In this document: positions 9,699-21,429 of the stretch, one piece after another
Layout: the number at the start of each line of letters is the position of its first letter
Position numbering within the stretch: the first letter of the stretch is position 1
From: Aureimonas sp. SK2
GTDB lineage: Bacteria > Pseudomonadota > Alphaproteobacteria > Rhizobiales > Rhizobiaceae
DNA length: 64,000 bases
Assembly (NCBI RefSeq): GCF_029813115.1
Contig: NZ_JAPZDS010000003.1
Span: 62,001-126,000, forward strand
Direction: 5' to 3'
The notes under the pieces: generated by a model
The model's database searches: none
Seen by the model: only the letters and a program-made list of their open reading frames with translations
Told to the model about the DNA's origin: nothing
Program-made: the position numbers and the translations under genes

Positions 9699-10400
9699 TC
9701 AGATGTCGAACGGCTGCCCGATCTCCGGCAGGCGCACGCGCGAGGCCTCGTCCTCCATCGCCTCGAGGAAGCGGCCGGGGTCGGCGTCGAGGATCGGCAT
9801 CGTCCCGTAGTGCAGTGGGATGATGGTCTTGAAATTGAAGTAGCGGCGGCAGGCAAGCGCCGCCACCGCGCCGCCCATGGTCAGCCGGTCGCCGATCGGC
9901 ACGAGGCCGATCTTGGGCTGGTGCAGCTCCTCGATCAGGGCCATGTCCCCGAAAATGTCGGTGTCGCCCATGTGGTAGACGCTGTTGCCATCGTCGAAAT
10001 GGATCACGATGCCGTTGGGCATGCCCAGATAGGTGACCGTGCCGTTCTCGGAAATGTCGGCCGAGGAGTGGAAGGCCTGGGTGAGGGTGACGGAGAAGTC
10101 GGCGAACTTCACCGTACCGCCGGTGTTGGCGGGTTCGATATCGGCGACGCCCTTGCCCTTCAGCCAGCTCACCAGTTCATAGGTGCCGACAACCCGCGCG
10201 CCGGTCCGCCTGGCGATTTCCACCGTGTCGCCGACATGGTCGGAATGGCCGTGCGACAGGAGGATATGTGTCGCTCCCTCGCTCGCCGCTGCGACGTCGC
10301 CCTGGAAATGCGGGTTCCCCGAGAGGAACGGGTCGATCAGGATGACCGAGCGGCTCGTGTCGATGCGGAAGGCCGAGTGGCCGAAATAGGTCATCTTCAT
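9699..10400 (-). CDS. UPF0173 metal-dependent hydrolase (metallo-beta-lactamase fold)
   Basis: A 233-residue protein. The ATG at 10400 gives MKMTYFGHSAFRI, the family N-terminus. The metal motif is HGHSDHVGD (HxHxDH) near residue 50, with further ligands around HSSAD, MGDTDIFGDM and the late HYGTMP. The UPF0173 family (YtkL-like) has no firmly assigned substrate. It lies downstream of nothing on its strand and diverges from ruvX across 86 bases, which must hold both promoters. Confidence 0.93.
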   Translation of the reverse strand: MKMTYFGHSAFRIDTSRSVILIDPFLSGNPHFQGDVAAASEGATHILLSHGHSDHVGDTVEIARRTGARVVGTYELVSWLKGKGVADIEPANTGGTVKFADFSVTLTQAFHSSADISENGTVTYLGMPNGIVIHFDDGNSVYHMGDTDIFGDMALIEELHQPKIGLVPIGDRLTMGGAVAALACRRYFNFKTIIPLHYGTMPILDADPGRFLEAMEDEASRVRLPEIGQPFDI

Positions 10401-10486
10401 GCTAGGGATCTCCAGATTCGCCCGCCGACGATCGTATCGTTCGGCCGTGGAAGCTAGCGCAACCGCCCTCACATCAAGGATGCGAC

Positions 10487-10966
10487 ATGCCGATCTCCGA
10501 TCTCGCGGATATCCTGCCCCTGCGCGCCGCCGGCGGAACGGCGGTGGGGCTCGACCTCGGCACCAAGACGATCGGCCTCGCCGCGTCCGACCTCGGCTGG
10601 CGCTTCGCGACGCCGCGGCCGGTCATCCGACGCGTGAAGTTCCAGGCTGATGCCCTTGCGTTGAAAGCGTTTCTCGACGCGATCGACGCGCGTATCCTCG
10701 TCATGGGCCTGCCGCTCAACATGGACGGGTCGGAAGGGCCGCGCGTCCAGTCCACACGCGCCTTCGTCCGGAACTACGAGCGCGTCGATCCCCGCCCCGT
10801 CGTATTCTGGGACGAACGTCTCTCCACGGTGGCGGCCGAGCGGGGGCTCCTGGAGATGGACGTCTCCCGCCGCCAGCGCGCCGAACGCATCGATTCGGCC
10901 GCCGCGTCCTTCATCCTTCAAGGCGCCTTGGACAGGCTCTCGAGACTGGCCGAGCCGCGCGAGTAG
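10487..10966 (+). CDS. ruvX: Holliday junction resolvase-like protein RuvX (YqgF)
   Basis: A 159-residue RNase H-fold protein with the first acidic motif in [33 protein letters not shown] in the centre and [15 protein letters not shown] followed by the final acidic segment [13 protein letters not shown]. Members resolve or process Holliday junctions and in E. coli also act in 16S rRNA 5' maturation. The 3' end overlaps the end of the convergent small gene by 49 nt. Confidence 0.95.
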   Translation: MPISDLADILPLRAAGGTAVGLDLGTKTIGLAASDLGWRFATPRPVIRRVKFQADALALKAFLDAIDARILVMGLPLNMDGSEGPRVQSTRAFVRNYERVDPRPVVFWDERLSTVAAERGLLEMDVSRRQRAERIDSAAASFILQGALDRLSRLAEPRE

Positions 10967-11235
10967 CGCTCCCGCAGAAAGCTTGCGATCGTCTTGCGGC
11001 GGCGGAACGCGTGGAGCGCCAGGACGATCAGGCTGTCGAGGAACAGCGCGCGGACCACGAGCGGCGGCAGGGATTCGGCAGGGACGCCGAGCACCCCGGC
11101 GTAGACGCCGAAGACCGTGTCGTACATGTCGCGCGAGAAGAAGTGGATGCCGAAGCTCCAGTCGTTGGCCCCGAGCGTCAGCCACAGGACCAGGAAGGCG
11201 ATCGGCACGAACCAGAACGACAGGAGCCAGCGCAT
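10918..11235 (-). CDS. small inner-membrane protein (DUF6105-like)
   Basis: A 105-residue protein with an N-terminal membrane segment ([20 protein letters not shown]) and a second hydrophobic stretch near residues 60-75, followed by a basic Arg-rich tail. It resembles the DUF6105 family seen in Hyphomicrobiales, though I assign this from memory of the pattern. Its start shares one base with the stop of the upstream gene, so the two form an operon that may be controlled by the CtrA box at 11761-11775. No function is known. Confidence 0.75.
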   Translation of the reverse strand: MRWLLSFWFVPIAFLVLWLTLGANDWSFGIHFFSRDMYDTVFGVYAGVLGVPAESLPPLVVRALFLDSLIVLALHAFRRRKTIASFLRERYSRGSASLESLSKAP

Positions 11236-11741
11236 CAGCTTTCGCCCTGGCCGCGCTCGTCGCTCTTGCGAGGAATCGAGGCGTTGATCGCCGCGACCGT
11301 CCGACGGAAGGCGAGTTCGTCGTCCTCGTCGTCCGGGGCGAAGATGCAGGCGTCGAAGGCCAGGGCGAAGAGGCTCAGGCCGATCGCCCAGACGGCTAGG
11401 TCGATCCGGTCGAAGACGGCGGCGAAGGGCACGCCGAAGAAGGCGGCCGCGAACACCATGGCCGAGCAGATGCCGATCCCGGCAAAGCCCATCATCTCGC
11501 CTTGCCGGACGTCGGCATCGCTCGCGCCGTGCAGCCGGATCAGGCCGACCGCGAGGAGCGCCGCCGTGCCGACGCAGAGGAGCGCGACGCCCCAGCTTAC
11601 AGCACCCGCGGCGGCAGGTAGTTCCAGGGCGACGCCGGCGATCGCGACGTCGCCGTTGAGATGGAAGATCTCGTTGGCGCCGGTCACGGCCAAGAAGCCG
11701 GCCCAGGCCGAGAGGGCGAAGGTCGTGGGTATGCGCTTCAC
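11235..11741 (-). CDS. hypothetical four-helix inner-membrane protein
   Basis: A 168-residue protein with about four predicted membrane segments: near residues 6-22, 40-66, 83-104 and 112-130. The cytoplasmic acidic tail (APDDEDDEL) is followed by a basic stretch. I do not recognise a family. The ATG at 11741 is 20 bp from a consensus CtrA box, and the gene is co-transcribed with the small membrane gene after it. This points to cell-cycle control, but the function is unknown. Confidence 0.75.
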   Translation of the reverse strand: MKRIPTTFALSAWAGFLAVTGANEIFHLNGDVAIAGVALELPAAAGAVSWGVALLCVGTAALLAVGLIRLHGASDADVRQGEMMGFAGIGICSAMVFAAAFFGVPFAAVFDRIDLAVWAIGLSLFALAFDACIFAPDDEDDELAFRRTVAAINASIPRKSDERGQGES

Positions 11742-11760
11742 GGGCCGCTCCTCCGAACAG

Positions 11761-11775
11761 TTAACGAAACCTTAA
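11761..11775 (-). promoter_or_regulatory. consensus CtrA-binding site (TTAA-N7-TTAA)
   Basis: TTAA at 11761-11764 and TTAA at 11772-11775 are separated by exactly 7 bases, followed by C. This is the full binding site of the alphaproteobacterial cell-cycle regulator CtrA. It lies 20 bp upstream of the ATG at 11741 and about 120 bp upstream of pyrB on the other strand, so the membrane-protein pair is the likelier target. Confidence 0.6.
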
Positions 11776-11857
11776 CGCCAACATCCTCCCTTCGCTCCCG
11801 GCCCGCAACGCGAACCCTCCGGCATGGTTAATTCCCGAGCCCTCAGCCGCCCTCCGC

Positions 11858-11886
11858 TTGTGGCTCTTCTCGGTTTCTCCTATAGG
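11858..11886 (+). promoter_or_regulatory. promoter of pyrB, giving a near-leaderless transcript
   Basis: TTGTGG (11858-11863), a 17-nt spacer and TATAGG (11881-11886). A start 6-8 nt downstream would lie only a few bases before the pyrB ATG at 11898, leaving no room for a ribosome-binding site. Confidence 0.5.
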
Positions 11887-11897
11887 CGGTGCTCGCC

Positions 11898-12851
11898 ATG
11901 ACAGCGTCCTCGCCCCCCTCCGCCGCCCCGCGTCGCCACCTTCTAGGGATCGCGGGCCTGTCGCTCCCCGACATCCACACGCTGATGGAGCTCGCCGAGC
12001 GCGAGATCGCCGTCAGCCTCGGGCGCGACAAGAAGAAGACGGCACTCAAGGGCCGAACCCAGATCAACCTCTTCTTCGAGGCCTCGACGCGAACGCAGGC
12101 CTCGTTCGAACTCGCCGGCAAGCGGCTCGGCGCCGACGTCATGAACATGTCGGTCGCCAATTCGTCGGTGAAGAAGGGCGAGACCCTGATCGACACGGCG
12201 ATGACCCTCAACGCCATGCGCCCCGACATCCTGGTCGTGCGCCATCACGCGGCGGGCGCCGTCGCCCTTCTGTCGCAGAAGGTCGGCTGCTCGGTTGTGA
12301 ATGCTGGCGACGGCGCGCACGAGCACCCCACGCAGGCGCTTCTCGACGCCCTGACGATCCACCGCCGAAAGGGTCGTGTCGCCCGCCTGACGGTGGCGAT
12401 CTGCGGCGACGTCCTGCACAGCCGCGTCGCGCGTTCCAACATCCTCCTCCTCAATGCGCTGGGCGCCGACGTTCGCGTGGTCGGTCCCTCGACGCTCCTG
12501 CCGAAGGGCATCGAGCAGATGGGCGTGCGCGTCTTTCACGACATGGATCGCGGCCTGGAAGGCGCGGACGTCGTCATGATGCTGCGCCTCCAGCGCGAGC
12601 GGATGGAGGGCTCCTTCGTCCCCTCGGTGCGCGAGTATTTCCGCCTCTTCGGCCTCGACGCCCAGCGCCTGTCGCGCGCCAAGCCCGACGCGCTGGTGAT
12701 GCATCCCGGGCCGATGAACCGGGGCGTCGAGATCGCGTCGGAAGTCGCCGACGGGCCGCAGAGCGTCATCGAGGAACAGGTCGAGATGGGCGTCGCCGTG
12801 CGCATGGCGGTGATGGAATGGATGATGGGCAACGAGGAGACCGCATCGTGA
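11898..12851 (+). CDS. pyrB: aspartate carbamoyltransferase catalytic subunit
   Basis: A 317-residue ATCase that makes carbamoyl-aspartate from carbamoyl phosphate and aspartate in pyrimidine synthesis. The carbamoyl-phosphate motif [15 protein letters not shown], the HHAAGAVA segment, [18 protein letters not shown] and the aspartate-loop region ending [13 protein letters not shown] are intact. The ATG at 11898 is chosen over a GTG at 11889, because the likely -10 box (11881-11886) abuts the GTG. The stop overlaps the GTG of the PyrC-like gene (GTGA), so the two are coupled. Confidence 0.97.
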   Translation: MTASSPPSAAPRRHLLGIAGLSLPDIHTLMELAEREIAVSLGRDKKKTALKGRTQINLFFEASTRTQASFELAGKRLGADVMNMSVANSSVKKGETLIDTAMTLNAMRPDILVVRHHAAGAVALLSQKVGCSVVNAGDGAHEHPTQALLDALTIHRRKGRVARLTVAICGDVLHSRVARSNILLLNALGADVRVVGPSTLLPKGIEQMGVRVFHDMDRGLEGADVVMMLRLQRERMEGSFVPSVREYFRLFGLDAQRLSRAKPDALVMHPGPMNRGVEIASEVADGPQSVIEEQVEMGVAVRMAVMEWMMGNEETAS

Positions 12852-14164
12852 CCGGCTCCGACGCCCGCCCCCTCCTCGTCCGCAACGCCCGCATCCTCGA
12901 CCCATCGCAGGGGCTGGACGAGCGCGGCGACCTCCTGGTCGAGAACGGCGCCATCGCGGCCGTCGGTGCCGCCGCGGCCAACCAGGGAATCCCGGACGGC
13001 GCCGAGGTGGTGGATGCCGGTGGGCTCCTACTGATTCCTGGCCTCGTGGACGTGCGCGTCCATATAGGCGAGCCGGGCAGCGAGCACCGCGAGACGATCC
13101 GCTCCGTCAGCCGCGCGGCGGCCGCCGGCGGCGTGACCTCGATCCTCACCATGCCCGACACCGACCCGGTGATCGACGACCAGGCGCTGGTCCAGTTCGT
13201 GATGCGCACCGCGCGCGAGACGGCGTCGGTCAACGTCTTTCCGGCGGCGGCGCTCACCAAGGGCCTCAAGGGCAAGGAGATGACCGAGATCGGCCTCCTC
13301 GCCCAGGCCGGCGTCCGCGCCTTCACCGACGGCCGCCGCACGCTTCGCGACAGCGGCCTCATCCGCCGCATCATGACCTACATGCGCGATTTCGACGCCC
13401 TGTTCGCGCACGAGACCCAGGACGCCGACCTCGTCGGCTCCGGCGTCATGAACGAGGGGCTTCTCGCCTCTTGGCTTGGCCTGCCCGGCATTCCGCGCGA
13501 AGCGGAACTGATCCCGTTGGAGCGCGACCTTCGCCTCGCCGCGCTGACGGGCGTGCGCTACCACGCGGCGCAGATCTCGACCGAGCTTTCGGCCGATGCC
13601 GTGCGCGCCGCCAAGGCGCGAGGCGTCGACGCCACGGCCGGCGTGTCGGTGAACCACCTGTCGCTGAACGAGAACGACATCGGCGAGTACCGAACGTTCT
13701 TCCGCCTGTCGCCGCCACTGCGCCACGAGGACGACCGGCAGGCGATGATCGCGGCGCTCGCCGACGGCACGATCGACGTCATCTGCTCGGCGCACGATCC
13801 GCAGGACGCCGACGGCAAGCGCCGCCCCTTCGCTGAGGCCGAGGCGGGTGCCATCGGACTCGAAACCCTCCTGCCCGCTTCGCTGCGGCTCCACCATTCC
13901 GGCCAGGTCGGCCTCGCGCGCATCGTCGAAGCCTTGACCGTGGCGCCCGCGAAGCTCCTCAAGATCGACCGAGGCACGCTGCAGGTCGGTCGCCCGGCCG
14001 ACTTCGCGCTGGTCGATCTCGATGCGCCTTACGTCTTCGACAAGAGCCGCATCCGCTCGCGCTCCAAGAACACCGCCTTCGAGAACGCGCGCTTCCAGGG
14101 CGAAGTCGTGAAGACCTTCGTCGGGGGCCGCGAGGTCTTCTCCCTCCAGCACGGGGCCGCCTGA
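12848..14164 (+). CDS. dihydroorotase-like protein PyrC' (probably non-catalytic ATCase partner)
   Basis: A 438-residue amidohydrolase of the type I dihydroorotase family, started by a GTG that overlaps pyrB. Several metal ligands of active dihydroorotases are missing. The usual HxH is Arg70-Val-His72 ([13 protein letters not shown]), the arginine of the normal LREPG is Gly74, the His of the HxxHxST motif is Gln242 (YHAAQIST), and the Asp of the usual DHAPH is Ala315 (CSAHDPQ). His188 and His270 remain. In pseudomonads an inactive PyrC' encoded with pyrB is needed to assemble a dodecameric ATCase. I infer the same role here, with an active PyrC encoded elsewhere. Automatic annotation would call it pyrC. 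Confidence 0.85.
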   Translation: MTGSDARPLLVRNARILDPSQGLDERGDLLVENGAIAAVGAAAANQGIPDGAEVVDAGGLLLIPGLVDVRVHIGEPGSEHRETIRSVSRAAAAGGVTSILTMPDTDPVIDDQALVQFVMRTARETASVNVFPAAALTKGLKGKEMTEIGLLAQAGVRAFTDGRRTLRDSGLIRRIMTYMRDFDALFAHETQDADLVGSGVMNEGLLASWLGLPGIPREAELIPLERDLRLAALTGVRYHAAQISTELSADAVRAAKARGVDATAGVSVNHLSLNENDIGEYRTFFRLSPPLRHEDDRQAMIAALADGTIDVICSAHDPQDADGKRRPFAEAEAGAIGLETLLPASLRLHHSGQVGLARIVEALTVAPAKLLKIDRGTLQVGRPADFALVDLDAPYVFDKSRIRSRSKNTAFENARFQGEVVKTFVGGREVFSLQHGAA

Positions 14165-14168
14165 GACC

Positions 14169-14777
14169 ATGGGCATCTTCGCGGGCACCGAACCGACGAT
14201 CCTCCTCGCCGCCCTCCTCGTCGGCTATCTCTGCGGCACGATCGCCTTCGGCCTGATCCTGACGCGGCTCTTCGGCCTCGGTGATCTCCGCTCGATCGGT
14301 TCGGGCAATATCGGCGCGACCAACGTCCTTCGCACCGGCAACAAGAAGGTCGCGGCGCTGACGCTGCTCGGCGACCTCCTGAAGGCCACCGTGCCGGTCC
14401 TCATCTTCTGGCGCTGGGGCGCGCCGGCCGCCGCCGTCGCGGGCTTCGGCGCTTTCCTCGGGCACCTTTTCCCCGTCTGGCTCGGCTTCAAGGGCGGCAA
14501 GGGCGTCGCGACCTATCTCGGCGTCCTGCTCGGCTTCGCGCCAGTCGGCGTCCTGGTGTTCGCTGCCGTCTGGCTCGGCGCGGCGAAGATCTGGAAATAT
14601 TCCTCGCTCGCTGCGCTTCTCGCCACGCTGATCGTCCCGGTCGCCTACCTCCTCCTCGGCAACATGCTGGCGGCGGGGCTGACCGCGCTTCTTTCGGTGC
14701 TCGTCTATATCAAGCACGCTCCCAATATCCGCCGGCTGCTGGCCGGGACGGAAAGCCGGATCGGATCGAAAGGCTGA
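14169..14777 (+). CDS. plsY: glycerol-3-phosphate acyltransferase
   Basis: A 202-residue inner-membrane enzyme that transfers the acyl group of acyl-phosphate to glycerol 3-phosphate, the first acylation in phospholipid synthesis. Its three cytoplasmic motifs are visible: [38 protein letters not shown] and the late [16 protein letters not shown]. About five membrane segments surround them. It starts 5 nt after the PyrC-like gene, and its stop overlaps the dprA ATG (TGATG). Confidence 0.96.
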   Translation: MGIFAGTEPTILLAALLVGYLCGTIAFGLILTRLFGLGDLRSIGSGNIGATNVLRTGNKKVAALTLLGDLLKATVPVLIFWRWGAPAAAVAGFGAFLGHLFPVWLGFKGGKGVATYLGVLLGFAPVGVLVFAAVWLGAAKIWKYSSLAALLATLIVPVAYLLLGNMLAAGLTALLSVLVYIKHAPNIRRLLAGTESRIGSKG

Positions 14778-15907
14778 TGGCCGAGCCGGCGACATCTTCG
14801 CCGGTCATGCCCGAGCCGGAGCGCCTTGCGGCCCTTCGGCTGATCCGCAGCGAGAATGTCGGCCCCGTCACCTACGCCAAGCTCGTCGCCCGCTTCGGCT
14901 CCGCCGCGGCGGCGCTGGAGGCCCTGCCCGAACTCGCCGCCCGGGGCGGCGCGCGGCGGCGGGTGGACATCGCCACGCCTAATGCCGTCGAGGCCGAACT
15001 CGCGACCGCCCGCCGCATGGGCGCGCGCTTCGTCGTCCGGGGCGAGGCCGACTATCCCCCGATGCTCCTGCGCACCGAGGCGGCGCCGCCGGTGCTCGCC
15101 GTCATGGGCGAGGCCGCGCTGTTTCGCCGACCGGCCGTCGCGATCGTCGGCGCCCGCTCGGCGACCGCCGCCGGCGCGAAGCTGGCGCGACTTTTCGCCG
15201 AAGGTCTGGGCTCGGAAGGCCATGCGGTCGTCTCGGGCCTCGCGCGTGGCATCGATACGGCGGCGCACGAGGCGAGCGTTGCCACAGGCACGATCGGCGT
15301 CTTCGCCGGCGGGCTCGACCGTCCCTACCCGCCGGAGAATCGGCCGCTGATGCGCCGGATCGTGGACGGCGGCGGCTGCCTCGTCACGGAGATGCCCTTC
15401 GGCTGGGAGCCGCGCGCGGTCGATTTCCCCCGCCGCAACCGTGTGGTCGTGGCGCTGTCCATGGGCGTGCTCGTGGTGGAAGCGGCGATGCGCTCCGGCA
15501 CCCTCATCAGCGCCCGGCTTGCTGGCGAACTCGGTCGCCTGCTCTTCGCCGTGCCGGGCTCGCCGCTCGACGCCAAGTCCGCCGGCTGCAACGCGCTGAT
15601 CAAGGATGGCGCGACCCTCGTGACCGAGCCGTCCGACATCATCGCCGCCCTCGCGCCGCTGGATTCGCGTGCCGCCCGCGGTTCCGGCCTCTTCGAGGAG
15701 ACGTTAGAGGAGGAACGATTCGAGGAGCCCGGCGAGAGCGACTGCGCGCGTCTCGTCCGCTCCTTGAGCACGACGCCCGTCTCGCTCGACGATCTCGTCG
15801 CCCATTCCGGCGTCGAATGGAGCGCCGCGCAAGTGGTTCTCCTGGAACTCGATCTCGCCGGTCGGCTCCAGCGCCACAGCGGCGGACGCCTGAGCCTCTT
15901 GCCCTGA
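14777..15907 (+). CDS. dprA: DNA-processing protein DprA
   Basis: A 376-residue protein. It has an N-terminal helical region (18-70), the Rossmann-like DprA core with AIVGARSATAAGAKLA and VSGLARGIDTAAHEA, the FPRRNRVVVALS segment, VVEAAMRSGTLISA, then a C-terminal winged-helix-like domain (about 310-376). DprA loads RecA on incoming single-stranded DNA during transformation. It is widely conserved in bacteria not known to be competent, so it does not by itself show competence. It is coupled to plsY through a 1-nt overlap. Confidence 0.95.
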   Translation: MAEPATSSPVMPEPERLAALRLIRSENVGPVTYAKLVARFGSAAAALEALPELAARGGARRRVDIATPNAVEAELATARRMGARFVVRGEADYPPMLLRTEAAPPVLAVMGEAALFRRPAVAIVGARSATAAGAKLARLFAEGLGSEGHAVVSGLARGIDTAAHEASVATGTIGVFAGGLDRPYPPENRPLMRRIVDGGGCLVTEMPFGWEPRAVDFPRRNRVVVALSMGVLVVEAAMRSGTLISARLAGELGRLLFAVPGSPLDAKSAGCNALIKDGATLVTEPSDIIAALAPLDSRAARGSGLFEETLEEERFEEPGESDCARLVRSLSTTPVSLDDLVAHSGVEWSAAQVVLLELDLAGRLQRHSGGRLSLLP

Positions 15908-16019
15908 GCCAGATGCGACGCGGGGTTGACCGGCGCGTCCGGCCTGTCCATGTGAGCGAAGCTTAAAGTTTTTGGCGGTCCCCGTTCGCGCCCGCCCCGT
16001 TCCCCAGGACCGTCCGCTC

Positions 16020-18740
16020 ATGGAAGTCGTTATCGTCGAATCGCCGGCCAAAGCGAAGACGATCAACAAATACCTCGGCAGCAACTACAAGGTGCTCGCC
16101 TCCTTCGGCCATGTGCGCGACCTGCCGCCCAAGGACGGCTCCGTGCGCCCGGACGACGACTTCGCCATGGACTGGGAGGTCGACAAGCCCTCGCAGAAGC
16201 GCCTGACCGAGATCGCGCAGGCCGTGAAGGGCGCCGACGGTCTGATCCTCGCGACCGACCCGGATCGCGAGGGCGAGGCCATCTCCTGGCATGTGCTGGA
16301 GGTGCTGCAGCAGAAGAAGGTCATTAAGGACAAGCCGGTCAGCCGCGTCGTCTTCAACGCCATCACCAAGAAGGCGGTGCTGGACGCGATGGCGAACCCG
16401 CGCGAAATCGACGTGCCGCTGGTGGACGCCTATCTCGCCCGCCGCGCGCTCGACTATCTCGTCGGCTTTACGCTCTCGCCGGTCCTGTGGCGGAAGCTTC
16501 CCGGCGCCCGCTCTGCCGGCCGGGTCCAGTCCGTCGCCTTGCGCCTCGTCTGCGACCGCGAGGCCGAGATCGAGCGGTTCAAGACCGATGAGTACTGGCA
16601 GATCGCGGCCCGGCTCTCGACCCCGCGGGGCGAGGACTTCACCGCGCGCCTCACCGCCTTCGACGGCGAGAAGCTGCAGCGCCTGTCGATCGGCAACGAG
16701 GCGCGCGCCTTCGCCATCCGCGACATGCTGAACGGCGCCTCCTTCAAGGCGGTGTCGGTCGAGGCGAAGCCGACGCGGCGCAACCCCTCGCCGCCGTTCA
16801 CCACGTCGAGCCTCCAGCAGGCCGCGTCCGCCAAGCTCGGCTTCGGCGCCTCGCGCACCATGCAGATCGCCCAGCGTCTCTACGAGGGCATGGACATCGG
16901 CGGCGAGACGGTCGGCCTCATCACCTATATGCGAACCGACGGCGTGCAGATGGCGCCCGAAGCCATCGACGACGCTCGCAAGGCGGTGACCAAGACCTTC
17001 GGCGCCCGCTACGTGCCGGAGAAGCCGCGCTTCTATTCGACCAAGGCCAAGAACGCGCAGGAGGCCCACGAGGCCATCCGCCCGACGAGCTTCGACCGCC
17101 ATCCGAAGGAGATGGAGAAGTTCCTGGATCGCGACCAGGCGCGCCTCTACGACCTGATCTGGAAGCGCGCGATCGCCAGCCAGATGGCCTCGGCCGAGAT
17201 CGAGCGCACGACGGCCGAGATCGAGGCGACCGGAGCGGGACGCAAGGCGATGCTGCGCGCCACCGGCTCTGTGATCCGCTTCGACGGCTTCATCGGCGCG
17301 TATCAGGACCACCGCGACGATTCCAAGGCCCCGACCGAAGCGCCGGAGGAGGAGGACGAGAGCGCCCGCCTGCCCGAGATCGCGTCGGGCGACCCGCTGA
17401 AGCGGCTGTCGGTCGACCCGACCCAGCACTTCACCGAGCCCCCGCCGCGCTACTCCGAGGCTTCCCTCATCAAGCGGATGGAGGAACTCGGCATCGGGCG
17501 TCCCTCGACCTATGCCGCGACGCTTCAGACGCTGCAGGACCGCGAATACATCGTTCAGGACAAGCGCAAGCTCTTCCCCGATTCCAAGGGTCGGCTGGTG
17601 ACGGCCTTCCTGCACAACTTCTTCGAGCGCTACGTCGAGTATGACTTCACGGCCGATCTCGAGGGCAAGCTCGACGGCATCTCGGCGGGCGAGCTCTCCT
17701 GGAAGGACGTGCTGCGCGAGTTCTGGCGCGACTTCTCGGCCCAGGTGGACGGGACCAAGGAACTGCGCGTCTCCGACGTGCTGGACGCCCTGAACGAAGA
17801 GCTCGCCCCGCTCGTCTTCCCCGACAAGGGCGACGGGACGGACCCGCGCGCCTGCCCGCGCTGCGGCGACGGACGGCTCAGCCTCAAGCTCGGCAAGTTC
17901 GGCGCCTTCGTCGGCTGCTCGAACTACCCCGAATGCGGCTTCACGCGGCAGCTCGGCTCCAACCTCCAGGCGGAGGGCGTCGAGGGCGACGGCGGGCTGA
18001 ACGAGCCCAAGGAACTCGGCACCGACCCGGAGACGGGCGAGCCCGTGACCCTGCGCTCCGGACGCTTCGGACCTTACGTTCAGCGTGGCGAGGGCAAGGA
18101 GGCCAAGCGCTCGTCCCTGCCGAAGGGCTGGCAGGTGGCCGATATCGACTTCGAGAAGGCGCGACAGCTCCTGTCGCTGCCGCGCGAGGTCGGGCTCCAT
18201 CCCGAGACCGGCAAGCCGATCCTGGCCGGCCTCGGCCGCTACGGGCCGTTCCTCCAGCACGACGGCGCCTATGCCAATCTCGAATCGATCGAGGACGTGC
18301 TGACGGTCGGCCTCAACCGCGCGGTCACGGTGATCGCCGAGAAGAAGGAGCGCGGCGGCCGCGGCCGCTCGACGCCGGCGGCGCTGGCGACGCTCGGCGA
18401 GCATCCGACGATCGGCGGGCCGATCACCGTGCGCGAAGGGCGTTTCGGGCCTTACGTCAACGCCGGCAAGGTCAACGCCACGCTGCCGCGCGGCAAGGAC
18501 CCGGCCAGCGTGACGCTGGAAGAGGCGATCCAGATCCTCAACGAGCGCGCCGAGAAGACCGGAACCAAGGTTAAGAAGGCGCCGGCCAAGAAGACGGCCA
18601 AGGCCGCCAAGGCCGAAGGCGACGAGACGGCGGCCAAGAAGCCCGCCGCTCGGCGAACGGCGACAGCCAAGACGGGCGAGGCCAAGAAGCCCGCCGCAAC
18701 CAAGAAGCCGGCCGCCAAGGCCAAGGCGAAGGCGGACTGA
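16020..18740 (+). CDS. topA: DNA topoisomerase I (type IA)
   Basis: A 906-residue enzyme that relaxes negative supercoils. The ATG at 16020 gives MEVVIVESPAKAKTINKYLG, the canonical Toprim start, and has AGGAC about 10 nt upstream. The active-site tyrosine is Tyr303 in GLITYMRTDG. A four-cysteine zinc finger follows (CPRCGDGRLSLKLGKFGAFVG... CSNYPEC, near residue 620), then glycine-rich repeat modules of the GRFGPYVQ kind. Residues from about 845 form a Lys/Ala-rich tail like histone H1. Such tails occur in other alphaproteobacterial TopA proteins and probably aid DNA binding. rnr starts 5 nt later. Confidence 0.98.
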   Translation: MEVVIVESPAKAKTINKYLGSNYKVLASFGHVRDLPPKDGSVRPDDDFAMDWEVDKPSQKRLTEIAQAVKGADGLILATDPDREGEAISWHVLEVLQQKKVIKDKPVSRVVFNAITKKAVLDAMANPREIDVPLVDAYLARRALDYLVGFTLSPVLWRKLPGARSAGRVQSVALRLVCDREAEIERFKTDEYWQIAARLSTPRGEDFTARLTAFDGEKLQRLSIGNEARAFAIRDMLNGASFKAVSVEAKPTRRNPSPPFTTSSLQQAASAKLGFGASRTMQIAQRLYEGMDIGGETVGLITYMRTDGVQMAPEAIDDARKAVTKTFGARYVPEKPRFYSTKAKNAQEAHEAIRPTSFDRHPKEMEKFLDRDQARLYDLIWKRAIASQMASAEIERTTAEIEATGAGRKAMLRATGSVIRFDGFIGAYQDHRDDSKAPTEAPEEEDESARLPEIASGDPLKRLSVDPTQHFTEPPPRYSEASLIKRMEELGIGRPSTYAATLQTLQDREYIVQDKRKLFPDSKGRLVTAFLHNFFERYVEYDFTADLEGKLDGISAGELSWKDVLREFWRDFSAQVDGTKELRVSDVLDALNEELAPLVFPDKGDGTDPRACPRCGDGRLSLKLGKFGAFVGCSNYPECGFTRQLGSNLQAEGVEGDGGLNEPKELGTDPETGEPVTLRSGRFGPYVQRGEGKEAKRSSLPKGWQVADIDFEKARQLLSLPREVGLHPETGKPILAGLGRYGPFLQHDGAYANLESIEDVLTVGLNRAVTVIAEKKERGGRGRSTPAALATLGEHPTIGGPITVREGRFGPYVNAGKVNATLPRGKDPASVTLEEAIQILNERAEKTGTKVKKAPAKKTAKAAKAEGDETAAKKPAARRTATAKTGEAKKPAATKKPAAKAKAKAD

Positions 18741-18745
18741 ACGAC

Positions 18746-21018
<2,273 letters not shown>

Positions 21019-21022
<4 letters not shown>

Positions 21023-21429
21023 GCTCCGATTCCCAGCACACGGCGCCCGAGCGGCGCGACGTTCTGCCGGCCATGTGGCGCGGCTTTCGCATGCGCTGCC
21101 CCCATTGCGGCGAAGGCAAACTGTTCCGCGGCTTCCTGAAGAGCGTCGACCAGTGCGAGCGCTGCGGCGAGACCTATTCGCACCACCGCGCCGACGACCT
21201 GCCGCCCTATCTCACGGTCTTCATCGTCGGCCACATCGTGGTGGCGCTGTTCATGGGCGCGGAGACCTGGGGCGACCTGTCGCTCGCCGCCCATCTCGCA
21301 ATCTGGATCCCCGTCACCCTGATCCTATCCCTGGTTCTCCTCCAGCCGCTTAAGGGCGCGACGATCGGCCTGCAATGGGCGATCCGGATGCACGGGTTCG
21401 GCGGCGCTCCGGCTGAAGCCGATCATTGA
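21019..21429 (+). CDS. DUF983 family membrane protein
   Basis: A 136-residue protein. The N-terminal zinc-ribbon-like part has CPHCGEGKLFRGFLK and CERCGETYSHHRADD, i.e. two CxxC pairs (residues near 31-34 and 52-55). Two membrane segments follow (about 68-85 and 92-112). DUF983 proteins are common next to rnr and NUDIX genes in alphaproteobacteria. Function is not established. It overlaps rnr at its start and the NUDIX gene at its end. Confidence 0.92.

Noticed and set aside
10918-10966. Overlap of ruvX and the convergent small gene taken as a sign that one is false
   Set aside because: Both ends belong to otherwise well-supported genes. Tail-to-tail overlap of this size also occurs at aat in this window.
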